This document shows, one piece after another, positions 1-6,176 of a DNA stretch of 6,782 nt; positions within the stretch are counted from its first letter, which is position 1; every line of letters starts with the position of its first letter. Under the pieces are notes generated by a model. It was given only the letters and a program-made list of their open reading frames with translations, was not told the DNA's origin and made no database searches. This DNA is from an uncultured Bacteroidales bacterium (GTDB lineage: Bacteria > Bacteroidota > Bacteroidia > Bacteroidales > F082): contig CALGBV010000191.1 of NCBI GenBank assembly GCA_937884015.1, forward strand, positions 1 through 6,782, in the 5' to 3' direction. The translations under genes were made by a program, and so were the position numbers.

Positions 1-480
1 ATCGAAGGCCCTCCGTATCGCATGTTTGCCGACGAATGGTTCGAACGGGCGGCCGGCAAGGAAGGCGACATGAACGCCATGACCATCGGATGGGGCGACC
101 TCGGCGTGCTTTGGAACAAGCCGATTTTCACGGTCTACGTCTCCACCGACCGCTACACGCACGAATTCATGCAACGCAACGAATATTTCACCGTCACCGC
201 TTTTCCTGAAGCAATGCACGACGCTTTGGTTTACATCGGTTCACACTCAGGCCGCGAGGGCGACAAACTCACTCCGGCAGGCCTCCACCCGACCTTCACC
301 GAATTGGGCAACCCTATTTTTGAGGAAGCCAATCTCGCCATCGAGTGCAAAATCATATATGCGCACCAATTTGAATTGGACCAGCTTTGCGACGATGTGA
401 AAGCCTTCTACGGCGACCGAGGCATGGGCATTCACTACGCCTATATCGGTGAAATCGTGAACGTTTGGGAGAAACAATAA
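1..480 (+). CDS. Flavin reductase family protein (5' end outside window)
   Basis: The reading frame is open from the first base, so the ATG at position 22 is probably internal; 159 residues are visible and perhaps ten or so N-terminal ones are missing. The segment around MNAMTIGWGDLGVLWNKP, followed by a strand and TxEFM..NEYFTVTAF, matches the FMN-binding split-barrel of flavin reductase-like proteins (N-x-M-T-x-x-W, then a conserved P before the next strand, then F-T-V). Family members bind FMN and reduce flavins or related substrates with NAD(P)H in the cytoplasm; the physiological partner of this one is unknown. The middle SGREGDKLTPAGL fits the usual 'SGR..DK....GL' stretch. It ends in TAA just before a strong terminator, so it is the last gene of its transcript. 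The family call is solid; the substrate is not determinable. Confidence 0.88.
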   Translation: MEGPPYRMFADEWFERAAGKEGDMNAMTIGWGDLGVLWNKPIFTVYVSTDRYTHEFMQRNEYFTVTAFPEAMHDALVYIGSHSGREGDKLTPAGLHPTFTELGNPIFEEANLAIECKIIYAHQFELDQLCDDVKAFYGDRGMGIHYAYIGEIVNVWEKQ

Positions 481-486
481 ATCAAA

Positions 487-520
487 AAAGTCACCGCAAA
501 CTCTTGCCTGCGGTGACTTT
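487..520. terminator. Bidirectional rho-independent terminator
   Basis: A perfect 12-bp stem (487-498 with 509-520, arm AAAGTCACCGCA) encloses a 10-nt loop, with a GC-rich core. On the plus strand it is followed by TTTAGTTT and, slightly further, a T6 run. On the minus strand the outer stem leads directly into TTTTTTGATT. It lies 6 nt past the flavin reductase stop and about 80 nt past the end of the convergent hydrolase gene, so it can serve both transcripts. Confidence 0.85.
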
Positions 521-600
521 AGTTTATCATTTTTTGCAATAAATTCCGTAACGGTTACTTAGCACCGATTAGCATTGGAATTAGGCCTGTTTTTCCGCCG

Positions 601-1962
601 TTATTCTTTCACAAAATCCAAAATGGCTTGCAGAACCTCGGGCGAAATGGTTTCATCGATATTGACATATTCGTTTGGCGAACCTGTCGTGCAATGCTGG
701 AACAAGTGATTCAATCCGGGAAATTCGCGGATGGTCATGTTGGTCTTGCCGTAATCCGAAGCGATTTTTTCGTAGGCGGGCAGATTTTGCGAGGCCAAGA
801 CCTGCAAATCCAAAGAACCATTCAGCAACAAGGCCGGGCAATTCGTGTTGACGATGTTTTCCGTCGGGTCGTATTTCAAGAAATAAAACATCCAAGGCGA
901 AGTTAATGGATCTACCGTCTGAGCAATTGTTTCTTCAGGCATTCCGAAACCGGCAAGCATGGCCTTCATTTGCGAAGCGGCATCTTCCCTATTGTCTGTT
1001 TTACCGATGATTCCATACAACATGTCCGTCATTTGATTTACAGCATCAATGGCTTCCTGCGGCACGTCAGAGACCCTATAGATAGCTTCCTGCTGGGCTT
1101 TAATGACTTCCATGCCCTTAACAGCGGGCCCAGCCAAAGAAACGATGAAAGCCACATCCTTACGGCGCGAAGCGACCATGCAGTTGATGACGCCGCCTTC
1201 GCTATGACCCAAAATGCCGACTTTCGTTGCATCGATGTCTTTCTGCTTCAAAAGGAAATCGAAAGCGGCTTCAGCATCATACGACAAATCGAAAGTGGTA
1301 GCCATTTTGGGGTCGCCTTCCGACTGGCCTTCGCCACGGTCATCGTAACGTAAAACCGCCACTCCATTGCGCGACAGATAATCGGCGATGACCCAAAACG
1401 GACGGTGATTCATCAGTTCCTCATCGCGGTTCTGCTGACCGCTGCCCGAAACCAATACAACTGCCGGAAACGGGCCTTCACCTTCAGGAATGGTCAAAGT
1501 GCCAGCAAGCGAGAAGTTTTCCTTTTCATTTCTAAAAGTTACGTTTTCAGCGCGATAGTTAAACGGTTCCTTCGGGTCTTGCGGACGGGATTTCTTGGCT
1601 TCCTTTTCACTCTTGACGAGATTCAAAGGCAAGGCAATGCCCATTTGCGTAAATGTTCCTTTCAAAGTATCATTTACATAAACACCACAATACGAAGCAT
1701 TTATTGCCGTGATTTCGATTTTCAAGGTATCGATTGCAAAACTTGTTTCATCAACAGCGACATCAAATGCACCTTGCGCGGGCACATCCATTGTGGAGAC
1801 AAATTTTCCATCTTTCGACTGAATGTTGAAACACACGCCCAATTGTTGGGCACCTAAATTCAAATCGCCTTTCCAATAACCTTCGATTTGTGCATTTACG
1901 GTTGTGGCGAAAAACGCCATCATGCTCATTAAGAAACTTGTCTTCAAGAATTTACTTTTCAT
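601..1962 (-). CDS. Secreted alpha/beta hydrolase (esterase/peptidase-like)
   Basis: A 453-residue exported serine hydrolase. Residues 1-24 form a signal peptide (K-rich start, hydrophobic core, VNA|Q cleavage site). Residues 25-120 form a beta-rich N-terminal domain (IEGYWKGDL...) seen in Bacteroidetes relatives. The alpha/beta-hydrolase domain starts near residue 140. The segment VSGSGQQNRD (171-180) supplies the likely oxyanion loop, RYDDRGEGQS follows at about 205-214, and the nucleophile elbow is G-H-S254-E-G-G. Asp385 (NGSLD) and His419 (LNH) complete the triad. The central region 285-350 is a helical cap. This fits the COG1073-type hydrolases, which act on esters or peptides; the true substrate is unknown. 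The start is the ATG that begins the signal peptide, with an A-rich leader and no Shine-Dalgarno site. It lies downstream of the SPFH cluster on the same strand, but a 95-nt gap with a large inverted repeat suggests separate expression. Confidence 0.9.
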   Translation of the reverse strand: MKSKFLKTSFLMSMMAFFATTVNAQIEGYWKGDLNLGAQQLGVCFNIQSKDGKFVSTMDVPAQGAFDVAVDETSFAIDTLKIEITAINASYCGVYVNDTLKGTFTQMGIALPLNLVKSEKEAKKSRPQDPKEPFNYRAENVTFRNEKENFSLAGTLTIPEGEGPFPAVVLVSGSGQQNRDEELMNHRPFWVIADYLSRNGVAVLRYDDRGEGQSEGDPKMATTFDLSYDAEAAFDFLLKQKDIDATKVGILGHSEGGVINCMVASRRKDVAFIVSLAGPAVKGMEVIKAQQEAIYRVSDVPQEAIDAVNQMTDMLYGIIGKTDNREDAASQMKAMLAGFGMPEETIAQTVDPLTSPWMFYFLKYDPTENIVNTNCPALLLNGSLDLQVLASQNLPAYEKIASDYGKTNMTIREFPGLNHLFQHCTTGSPNEYVNIDETISPEVLQAILDFVKE

Positions 1963-1983
1963 TTTTTTCTATTTTTTAAGCCT

Positions 1984-2052
1984 TTAGCTGTTAGCTTTTA
2001 GCCATTAGCTGCGCGAAGCGGTCAAAGCTAATGGCTAACGGCTAAAAGCTAA
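1984..2052. repeat. Large imperfect inverted repeat between RHH gene and hydrolase
   Basis: Two 27-nt arms (1984-2010 and 2026-2052) are complementary at 24 of 27 positions, with one further G-T wobble, around a 15-nt loop. The arms are themselves built of iterated TTAGC/GCTAA units. No T-tract follows on either strand, so it is not a classical terminator, although it could stabilise or attenuate the minus-strand transcript. On the minus strand the inner edge reads TAGCTTTG (plus 2023-2030), which fits the Bacteroidetes -7 consensus TAnnTTTG, but no good -33 TTTG sits upstream, so a hydrolase promoter here is only a possibility. The TTAGC style resembles dispersed intergenic repeats that I recall from Bacteroidales genomes. 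Confidence 0.75.
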
Positions 2053-2057
2053 GATTA

Positions 2058-2231
2058 CTACTTTTTCTTTCTCCCACTTTTCTTTAGTGCTTCGGCGATA
2101 ATCCATTGCAGCTGCCCGTTAACGGAACGGAATTCGTCGGCAGCCCATTTTTCGACCGCCTCCATCGTTTCGGCATCCACACGAAGCAGGACTGTCTTGG
2201 TATTTGCGTTATTGTCTTTTTCCTTTGCCAT
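2058..2231 (-). CDS. Arc-like ribbon-helix-helix DNA-binding protein
   Basis: A 57-residue protein with the complete ribbon-helix-helix pattern: a DNA-contacting strand TVLLRVD (13-19), helix 1 (about 20-34, ETMEAVEKWAADEF), the turn RSVNGQ (35-40) equivalent to the R-S-x-N motif of Arc-family repressors, helix 2 (about 39-51), and a basic tail (KKSGRKKK). Such proteins bind DNA as dimers or higher oligomers on tandem short repeats. The frame stays open upstream to an ATG at 2315, but the start at 2231 is chosen because MAKEK begins the conserved part and a GGGGAGG ribosome site lies 5 nt before it. It is the last gene of the SPFH cluster, 2 nt after the preceding stop, suggesting an autoregulator of the operon. 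From memory, similar small proteins often sit next to SPFH genes in Bacteroidetes. A toxin partner is not visible, so an antitoxin role is unsupported. Confidence 0.85.
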   Translation of the reverse strand: MAKEKDNNANTKTVLLRVDAETMEAVEKWAADEFRSVNGQLQWIIAEALKKSGRKKK

Positions 2232-2233
2232 GT

Positions 2234-3013
2234 TTACCTCCCCGACAATTCGTTTTGACCGACAACTTCTTGCAAGCGCGAAATCACCTCCAGAGTCTGC
2301 TCCCTTGACGGACAATTCATGTAAATCAAACGGTCAGCCGTGCGGATTTCGATGCACGGACCGCCATTATCATTCACGAAAAGCAAGCATTTTTCGTCAT
2401 CTTTCGTCAAAAAGACACCTTTATGCACACCGCCGGCAGTGGAACCATTGAGGCGCTTTTCCATAGGAGGCATTTCTTCTAAAACTTCCATCGAAACGAT
2501 GTCGCCATACCTAACATTAACGCCATACACACCATTGGTTTTGAAACCATTATAGTCCAAAGAAACAGTTGCCGGCTTGCTGGACACAACTAACAAAATG
2601 ACAACGATAACCACAGTCAAGCCCAAAATCACCAAAGTCCATTTTGAGGTATTGTCCAGACGATGTCCGAAATAGGACCCTCCCGAAGCATCGCGACCAT
2701 AGCCGTTGTATTTCCTCATGGCGATAAGCATCGGGATGAGCATGGCAAGCAAAATAATGGGCATGGCTTCCTCAGCAACCCTTTCGCTCACAACGTGCGA
2801 AATGCCTAAGGCAAACACCACGATAATCAACAAGCCCGCAATTCCCGCACACAAGGCAAGCGCCTTTTTCAAGCCATCAATATCAACTAAAGCCTGACGC
2901 TCGGGCGGCATGCCGCCGTAAGGATTGATGAATTTCGGATAACGGTAGATGAGCCATCCAACAAGTATCATAAACAGGCCTATGCCTAAATTCATATAAT
3001 GTATTATGTTCAT
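2234..3013 (-). CDS. Membrane protein with DUF3784-like and PH-like domains (paralog 4)
   Basis: A 259-residue protein and the longest of four tandem paralogs. Hydrophobic helices lie at about 5-24, 51-70, 81-99 and 125-143. Between helices 1 and 2 is the family signature VDIDGLKKA (43-51). The N-terminal half (GWLIYRYPKFINPYGGMP, then D-x-D-G) resembles DUF3784 (SdpI-like) membrane domains. Residues 147-250 form a beta-rich soluble domain ending in one helix, resembling bacterial PH domain bPH_5: N-G-V-Y-G, then the Gly-rich LNGSTAGGVHKG, then FVNDNGGPCIEIRTADR and Y-x-N-C. The closest sibling here is paralog 1, with which it shares the DNGGPxIEIRTxD block. It is 2 nt from its neighbours on both sides. 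The function is unknown; membrane-associated sensing or scaffolding with the SPFH protein is an inference. The domain names are pattern-based and not searched. Confidence 0.8.
   Translation of the reverse strand: MNIIHYMNLGIGLFMILVGWLIYRYPKFINPYGGMPPERQALVDIDGLKKALALCAGIAGLLIIVVFALGISHVVSERVAEEAMPIILLAMLIPMLIAMRKYNGYGRDASGGSYFGHRLDNTSKWTLVILGLTVVIVVILLVVSSKPATVSLDYNGFKTNGVYGVNVRYGDIVSMEVLEEMPPMEKRLNGSTAGGVHKGVFLTKDDEKCLLFVNDNGGPCIEIRTADRLIYMNCPSREQTLEVISRLQEVVGQNELSGR
2237..2243 (-). promoter_or_regulatory. Shine-Dalgarno site of the RHH gene
   Basis: On the minus strand GGGGAGG stands 5 nt before the ATG at 2231, inside the last codons and directly before the stop of the upstream gene. It decides the RHH start and implies translational coupling. 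It stands out because the other starts in the cluster lack an obvious purine-rich site, as is usual in Bacteroidetes. Confidence 0.7.
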
Positions 3014-3015
3014 TT

Positions 3016-3756
3016 TTACTGATTTAAGAATTTATCGCCAAATTGTCTTCGTATTTCAACTGCCAATTGCAGCGTTGCATCAGGCGTTTTGCCGTTCAGA
3101 TAAATGATGCCATTGCAGGTGTTCATTTTCAGGAAAGGAGCCGTTTTGTCCAAAAGCAGGAAAGTACACTCCGAACCATCCTTCAGCCGATATTCGCCAA
3201 AAATCTGACCGAATTTCCAATAACCGCCCTCCGAGTTCTTCACCTGTGGCAAAGCCTCAACGATTTCTATTGTTTCGATACATTGTCTCGGAACAACATA
3301 ATCATATTCACCTGCCACTTCAATGCTGTTGGCCGTCACCTCAACTTCGGTCTGCTTATGGTCGACAATCAAAACCACCACCACAATTGCCGCAAAAACG
3401 GAATACAATATCCATGTAGTTCTCTTATTATCTGGAATTTCCACATTGGCAGGAATGCAACGATATGACCGTCTGACGCAGATTGCCATCAAAAGTCCGG
3501 AAAGCAGTGCTGGAACTATAACGAAATACGCATCAAAGCCGATGAAATAACTCAAAATGCCACACACGAAGAAAGGAAGCGAGGCTGCCAGTCCAAAAAT
3601 GAAATATAGCCGTTTCATGCCTTCCGTATCAATCAAATGCTTCTTGTCGTCGGGCACATTCTTATACATTTTCAGATTCGACACATTGCGCCTTAGACGG
3701 AAAGCACTGATCAATTCAATGATTCCAAACGCGAAGTAGCTAATTAAGTTTCCCAT
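3016..3756 (-). CDS. Membrane protein with PH-like C-terminal domain (paralog 3)
   Basis: A 246-residue paralog. Hydrophobic segments lie at about 1-18 (weakest), 49-72, 76-94 and 113-131, with the family signature LIDTEGMKR (41-49) between the first two. The soluble domain, about 134-240, keeps the pattern: a strand with G-E-Y-D-Y, a Gly/aromatic loop (GGYWKFGQIFGEYRL, 177-191), LLLDKTAPFLKM, Y-L-N, and a last helix TLQLAVEIRRQF. The DNGGP and IEIRT positions have drifted to DKTAP and LKMNT, so this copy is divergent in its conserved core. Its C-terminal helix is encoded by a 35-bp stretch identical to paralog 1. The tail GDKFLNQ resembles that of paralog 2 (EDKFINAE). It is 2 nt from both neighbouring genes, hence one transcript. 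No catalytic motif is visible and the function is unknown. Confidence 0.78.
   Translation of the reverse strand: MGNLISYFAFGIIELISAFRLRRNVSNLKMYKNVPDDKKHLIDTEGMKRLYFIFGLAASLPFFVCGILSYFIGFDAYFVIVPALLSGLLMAICVRRSYRCIPANVEIPDNKRTTWILYSVFAAIVVVVLIVDHKQTEVEVTANSIEVAGEYDYVVPRQCIETIEIVEALPQVKNSEGGYWKFGQIFGEYRLKDGSECTFLLLDKTAPFLKMNTCNGIIYLNGKTPDATLQLAVEIRRQFGDKFLNQ
3042..3076. repeat. 35-bp perfect repeat, copy in paralog 3
   Basis: It is identical base for base to 4463-4497 and encodes the C-terminal helix LQLAVEIRRQ on the minus strand. The flanking bases differ at once on both sides, and the rest of the two genes is diverged. Confidence 0.95.
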
Positions 3757-3758
3757 GA

Positions 3759-4421
3759 TTATTCGGCATTTATGAATTTATCTTCTGCAATGTTTTCAAG
3801 CGCAAGAATCAGTTCCATCGTCTTCTCCGACGAATACTTGTTCAGGTAATAGGTCTTGCCAGCAGTACGCACCTCAACGAAAGGTGAATGTGAGCTTTCA
3901 ACCAATATGAGACAGGAATCGTTTTCCGTTTCGGGCAAAGCCTTTACGACCTTTAACGACTGGATTTCGGACATCGAGATGGTTGTGGCATTCGGTCCTT
4001 CAATTTCGATAGTACTTTCATTTACAATTACTTCTGTCTCATCTTGCGAAACAAAGCAATAAACGACCGCCATGCCTGCAAAAAGCAAAATGGCCAAGAA
4101 ACAAAGTACTGTCTGAATAACGCTGTTGCGTTTGCGAATGACATATTTCCACAGAAAGAAAAACAGAAGTGCCGTTGCAAACATCACTATGCAGACAGAT
4201 ATTACATCCTTGATTTTTTCAAGCGCTGGAATGGAGGTTACGATAAGGGCCGAGAGAAACATGCTGCTCATGATAAAGCAAGCTCTGAAGAAAAACCTTT
4301 TGCCGTCTTCATCCATCGGCTGGCCATTACGGCTTCTGGAAATGAGTTCAGGATGCGTCTTGCCGAGAAGGGCAAAAACCAGCGGGCCAATGATGCAGAT
4401 TATAATGAGGATTAATTCCAT
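3759..4421 (-). CDS. Membrane protein with shortened PH-like domain (paralog 2)
   Basis: At 220 residues this is the shortest paralog. Hydrophobic helices lie at about 1-19, 43-64, 71-93 and 101-123. The signature after helix 1 is weakened to PMDEDGKRF (35-43). The soluble domain, about 127-212, keeps the first strands (TEVIVNESTIEIEG), the I-x-x-x-x-VVKALPE strand, the block LVESSHSPFVEVRTAGKTYYLN and a final helix. It lacks the roughly 20-25-residue Gly-rich loop that lies between ALP and the C-[ML]-L-F-V strand in the other three. The tail EDKFINAE matches paralog 3. The start is an ATG after a 36-nt AT-rich gap with no Shine-Dalgarno site. It is the most divergent sibling; the missing loop may mean a changed or lost ligand surface. 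The function is unknown. Confidence 0.76.
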   Translation of the reverse strand: MELILIIICIIGPLVFALLGKTHPELISRSRNGQPMDEDGKRFFFRACFIMSSMFLSALIVTSIPALEKIKDVISVCIVMFATALLFFFLWKYVIRKRNSVIQTVLCFLAILLFAGMAVVYCFVSQDETEVIVNESTIEIEGPNATTISMSEIQSLKVVKALPETENDSCLILVESSHSPFVEVRTAGKTYYLNKYSSEKTMELILALENIAEDKFINAE

Positions 4422-4457
4422 AACTACTTAATTTTAAATATTTTACAATTCATTATT

Positions 4458-5186
4458 TTAATATTGTCTTCGTATTTCAACTGCCAATTGCAGCGTTTCT
4501 TCCGATGTGGCGCAATTCAGATAATACAAGCCGTCCGTAGTACGGATTTCGATGAATGGTCCGCCATTATCGGTCACAAAGAGCATACACTCTTCCCCAC
4601 TCTTCAGGCGGAAATAGCCCTTATTGGTCTTCCCCGTCGAGATGCCATTGGTGCGCAATGCAATGTCCGGAAGATATTTCAAAGTCGTTGTCCTGACAAT
4701 TGATCCGACAGGAATAGTCGTTCCATATTGTCCACTTATGACAATCTCGTCATCAATCAATTCAATTTTTGATGGCTTTGAACAATATGAATAGACGACG
4801 GCGACCACAGCCATTATTGCCACGGCAAAAGCGACAGAGAAATGCAGCTGCGCCTTTTCATTCTTGCGTTCATCTTCGGTTATTCCGCCGTCGAACTTTC
4901 TGTTCAGGAACATGGCGATTAAGACAATCGCGAAAATCAAAACGACGAAAGCAAATGCCGGCATCAATCCCAAACGGAAAAAACAGGAAAGAACGCCCAA
5001 GACAAACATCACGGCTCCGCTCGTCACAAAAAGCCAACATGTAGCCTTTTTCAAGCCATCCACATCGACACGGGCCAAACGCTTCTTCGACATGGTATTC
5101 AACCCCGAAATCAGGAGCGGATTGAAATAGACCAGGACACCTGACAAGGCCAAAATGGCTCCAGATACCAAGCAAAAGACTAACAT
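4458..5186 (-). CDS. Membrane protein with DUF3784-like and PH-like domains (paralog 1)
   Basis: A 242-residue protein, the first of four tandem paralogs after the SPFH gene. Hydrophobic helices lie at about 1-20, 48-69, 75-93 and 115-133. VDVDGLKKA (40-48) carries the family signature and the first 100 residues resemble DUF3784. The soluble domain (about 138-242) is the clearest PH-like copy of the set: SGQYGTTIPVGSI (151-163), LPDIALRTNGISTGKTNKG (172-190), YFRLKSGEE, FVTDNGGPFIEIRTTDG (203-219), YYLNC and a C-terminal helix. This fits the bPH_5 layout. The protein stops directly after RRQY, earlier than its siblings, which carry 5-8 more residues. The start lies 13 nt after the SPFH stop, so co-transcription is expected. 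The domain probably faces the cytosol after the fourth helix. The molecular role is unknown. Confidence 0.8.
   Translation of the reverse strand: MLVFCLVSGAILALSGVLVYFNPLLISGLNTMSKKRLARVDVDGLKKATCWLFVTSGAVMFVLGVLSCFFRLGLMPAFAFVVLIFAIVLIAMFLNRKFDGGITEDERKNEKAQLHFSVAFAVAIMAVVAVVYSYCSKPSKIELIDDEIVISGQYGTTIPVGSIVRTTTLKYLPDIALRTNGISTGKTNKGYFRLKSGEECMLFVTDNGGPFIEIRTTDGLYYLNCATSEETLQLAVEIRRQY
4463..4497. repeat. 35-bp perfect repeat, copy in paralog 1
   Basis: It is identical to 3042-3076 and lies at the 3' end of paralog 1, immediately before its stop codon. A second, shorter shared stretch (26 of 29 bases, 4543-4571) matches 2343-2371 in paralog 4, where it encodes the DNGGPxIEIR block. Confidence 0.95.
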
Positions 5187-5199
5187 GGCATTTATCCGT

Positions 5200-6144
5200 T
5201 TAATACAGACTACCCGTATTCAGCACTGGTTGAGCCGATTCGTCGGCGCAAAGCACCACGAGCAAGTTGCTGACCATGGCGGCCTTGCGTTCTTCATCAA
5301 GGTCGACGACATTTTCGTCCTTCAGTTTGTCGAGTGCCATCTTGACCATCGAAACGGCGCCATCCACAATCTTTTCACGGGCCGAAATGATGGCGGCAGC
5401 CTGCTGGCGGCGCAACATAACGGCAGCAATTTCAGGCGAATAAGCCAGATAGTTGATGCGTGCTTCAATGACTTCGAGTCCCGACATGGCCAAACGCTCG
5501 TTCAGTTTCGACATCAGCACTTCGTTGATTTCCTTGCCGCCCGAGCGCAAGGTCAGTTCTTCGCTGTGACCATCGGTCTCGTCGTAAGCATACATGCCTG
5601 CCACCTCACGCAACGCGGCATCGCTCTGCACCTGAATGAAACTCTCAAAGGCTCTCATGCGGCTTGATACCGTCACCGGCGTGGTGCTTGAACCACCTGC
5701 CATGGTCTGCGAGTCGATTTCGAACATAGCCTTGTAGGTGTCCTTCAGTTTCCAAACCAGAATCTGGCCAATCATGATCGGGTTACCGGTCTTGTCGTTG
5801 ACCTTGATGTTGTCAGGATTCAGGTTGCGCGCACGGAGCGACACTTTCTTTGATGTCATCAGGAAATTGACCCAGTGAAAACCCGTTTTCGTGAAGGTGC
5901 CTTTGTAAACGCCAAAGAAAACCATGACCATGGCCTCGTTTGGTTCTAATTTGCGGAAGCCGATGGGCAGAATGATAGCCAAAAACAACCCGACAATGCC
6001 CAAGGCCAAAAACAGGCCAGAACCAAGTGGTTCGGAATACAGCACAAGACTCCAGACGCTCAAGGCGACGATTGCGATTTCGACAAACAATGCAACGAAT
6101 CCATTCATTGCAAATCCCTTAAATTCAAATTCTTTTGTTTCCAT
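5200..6144 (-). CDS. SPFH/Band-7 domain membrane protein (slipin/stomatin-like)
   Basis: A 314-residue SPFH protein. Two hydrophobic helices (about 14-36 and 42-61) anchor the N-terminus. The SPFH domain begins at FRKLEPNEAMVMVFFGVYKG (63-82), continues through GFHWVNF and SLRARNL (102-108), and ends near residue 235. Helical SPEIAAVMLRRQQAAAIISAREKIVDGAV (236-264) is the typical coiled-coil entry. The C-terminal stretch AMVSNLLVVLCADESAQPVLNTGSLY is a hallmark of one bacterial SPFH subgroup. SPFH proteins form large oligomeric rings or cages on membranes and organise microdomains or control membrane proteases. No NfeD partner and no HflK/C or FtsH gene is visible here; instead four membrane paralogs and an RHH gene follow. 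The first ATG after a predicted promoter was chosen as the start. It heads the operon. Family assignment is secure; the specific job is unknown. Confidence 0.92.
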   Translation of the reverse strand: METKEFEFKGFAMNGFVALFVEIAIVALSVWSLVLYSEPLGSGLFLALGIVGLFLAIILPIGFRKLEPNEAMVMVFFGVYKGTFTKTGFHWVNFLMTSKKVSLRARNLNPDNIKVNDKTGNPIMIGQILVWKLKDTYKAMFEIDSQTMAGGSSTTPVTVSSRMRAFESFIQVQSDAALREVAGMYAYDETDGHSEELTLRSGGKEINEVLMSKLNERLAMSGLEVIEARINYLAYSPEIAAVMLRRQQAAAIISAREKIVDGAVSMVKMALDKLKDENVVDLDEERKAAMVSNLLVVLCADESAQPVLNTGSLY

Positions 6145-6148
6145 AGAT

Positions 6149-6168
6149 GATATTATTTTGATATTATT
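6149..6168. promoter_or_regulatory. Candidate operator: GATATTATT direct repeat
   Basis: Two perfect copies of GATATTATT (6149-6157 and 6160-6168) have an 11-bp period, and a third GAT stands in phase at 6171. They lie between the SPFH start codon and the predicted -7 element, where a bound repressor would block initiation. Arc/CopG-type RHH proteins bind such helically phased tandem sites, and the cluster encodes one. The match to the protein is inference, and AT-rich sequence makes chance repeats likelier. Confidence 0.4.
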
Positions 6169-6176
6169 ATGATGTG

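Noticed and set aside
1405..1857. 150-codon open frame on the plus strand inside the hydrolase gene
   Set aside because: It is the complement of a well-supported hydrolase, resembles no family I recognise, and has no credible upstream signal.
1984..2052. Inverted repeat as rho-independent terminator of the SPFH cluster
   Set aside because: No T-tract follows the stem on the minus strand (it reads AAAGGCTTAAAAAA), so it lacks the required feature.
2058..2231. RHH gene as antitoxin of a toxin-antitoxin pair
   Set aside because: Neither neighbour resembles a toxin; one is a large membrane protein and the other a secreted hydrolase beyond a 95-nt gap.
2232..2315. Longer N-terminus for the RHH gene starting at 2315
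   Set aside because: It would overlap the upstream gene by 82 nt, the added residues do not match the compact RHH fold, and the strong Shine-Dalgarno points to 2231.
5155..5667. 170-codon open frame on the plus strand opposite the SPFH gene
   Set aside because: It is antisense to a strongly conserved SPFH domain; its composition is rich in H and Q, as expected for a shadow frame.
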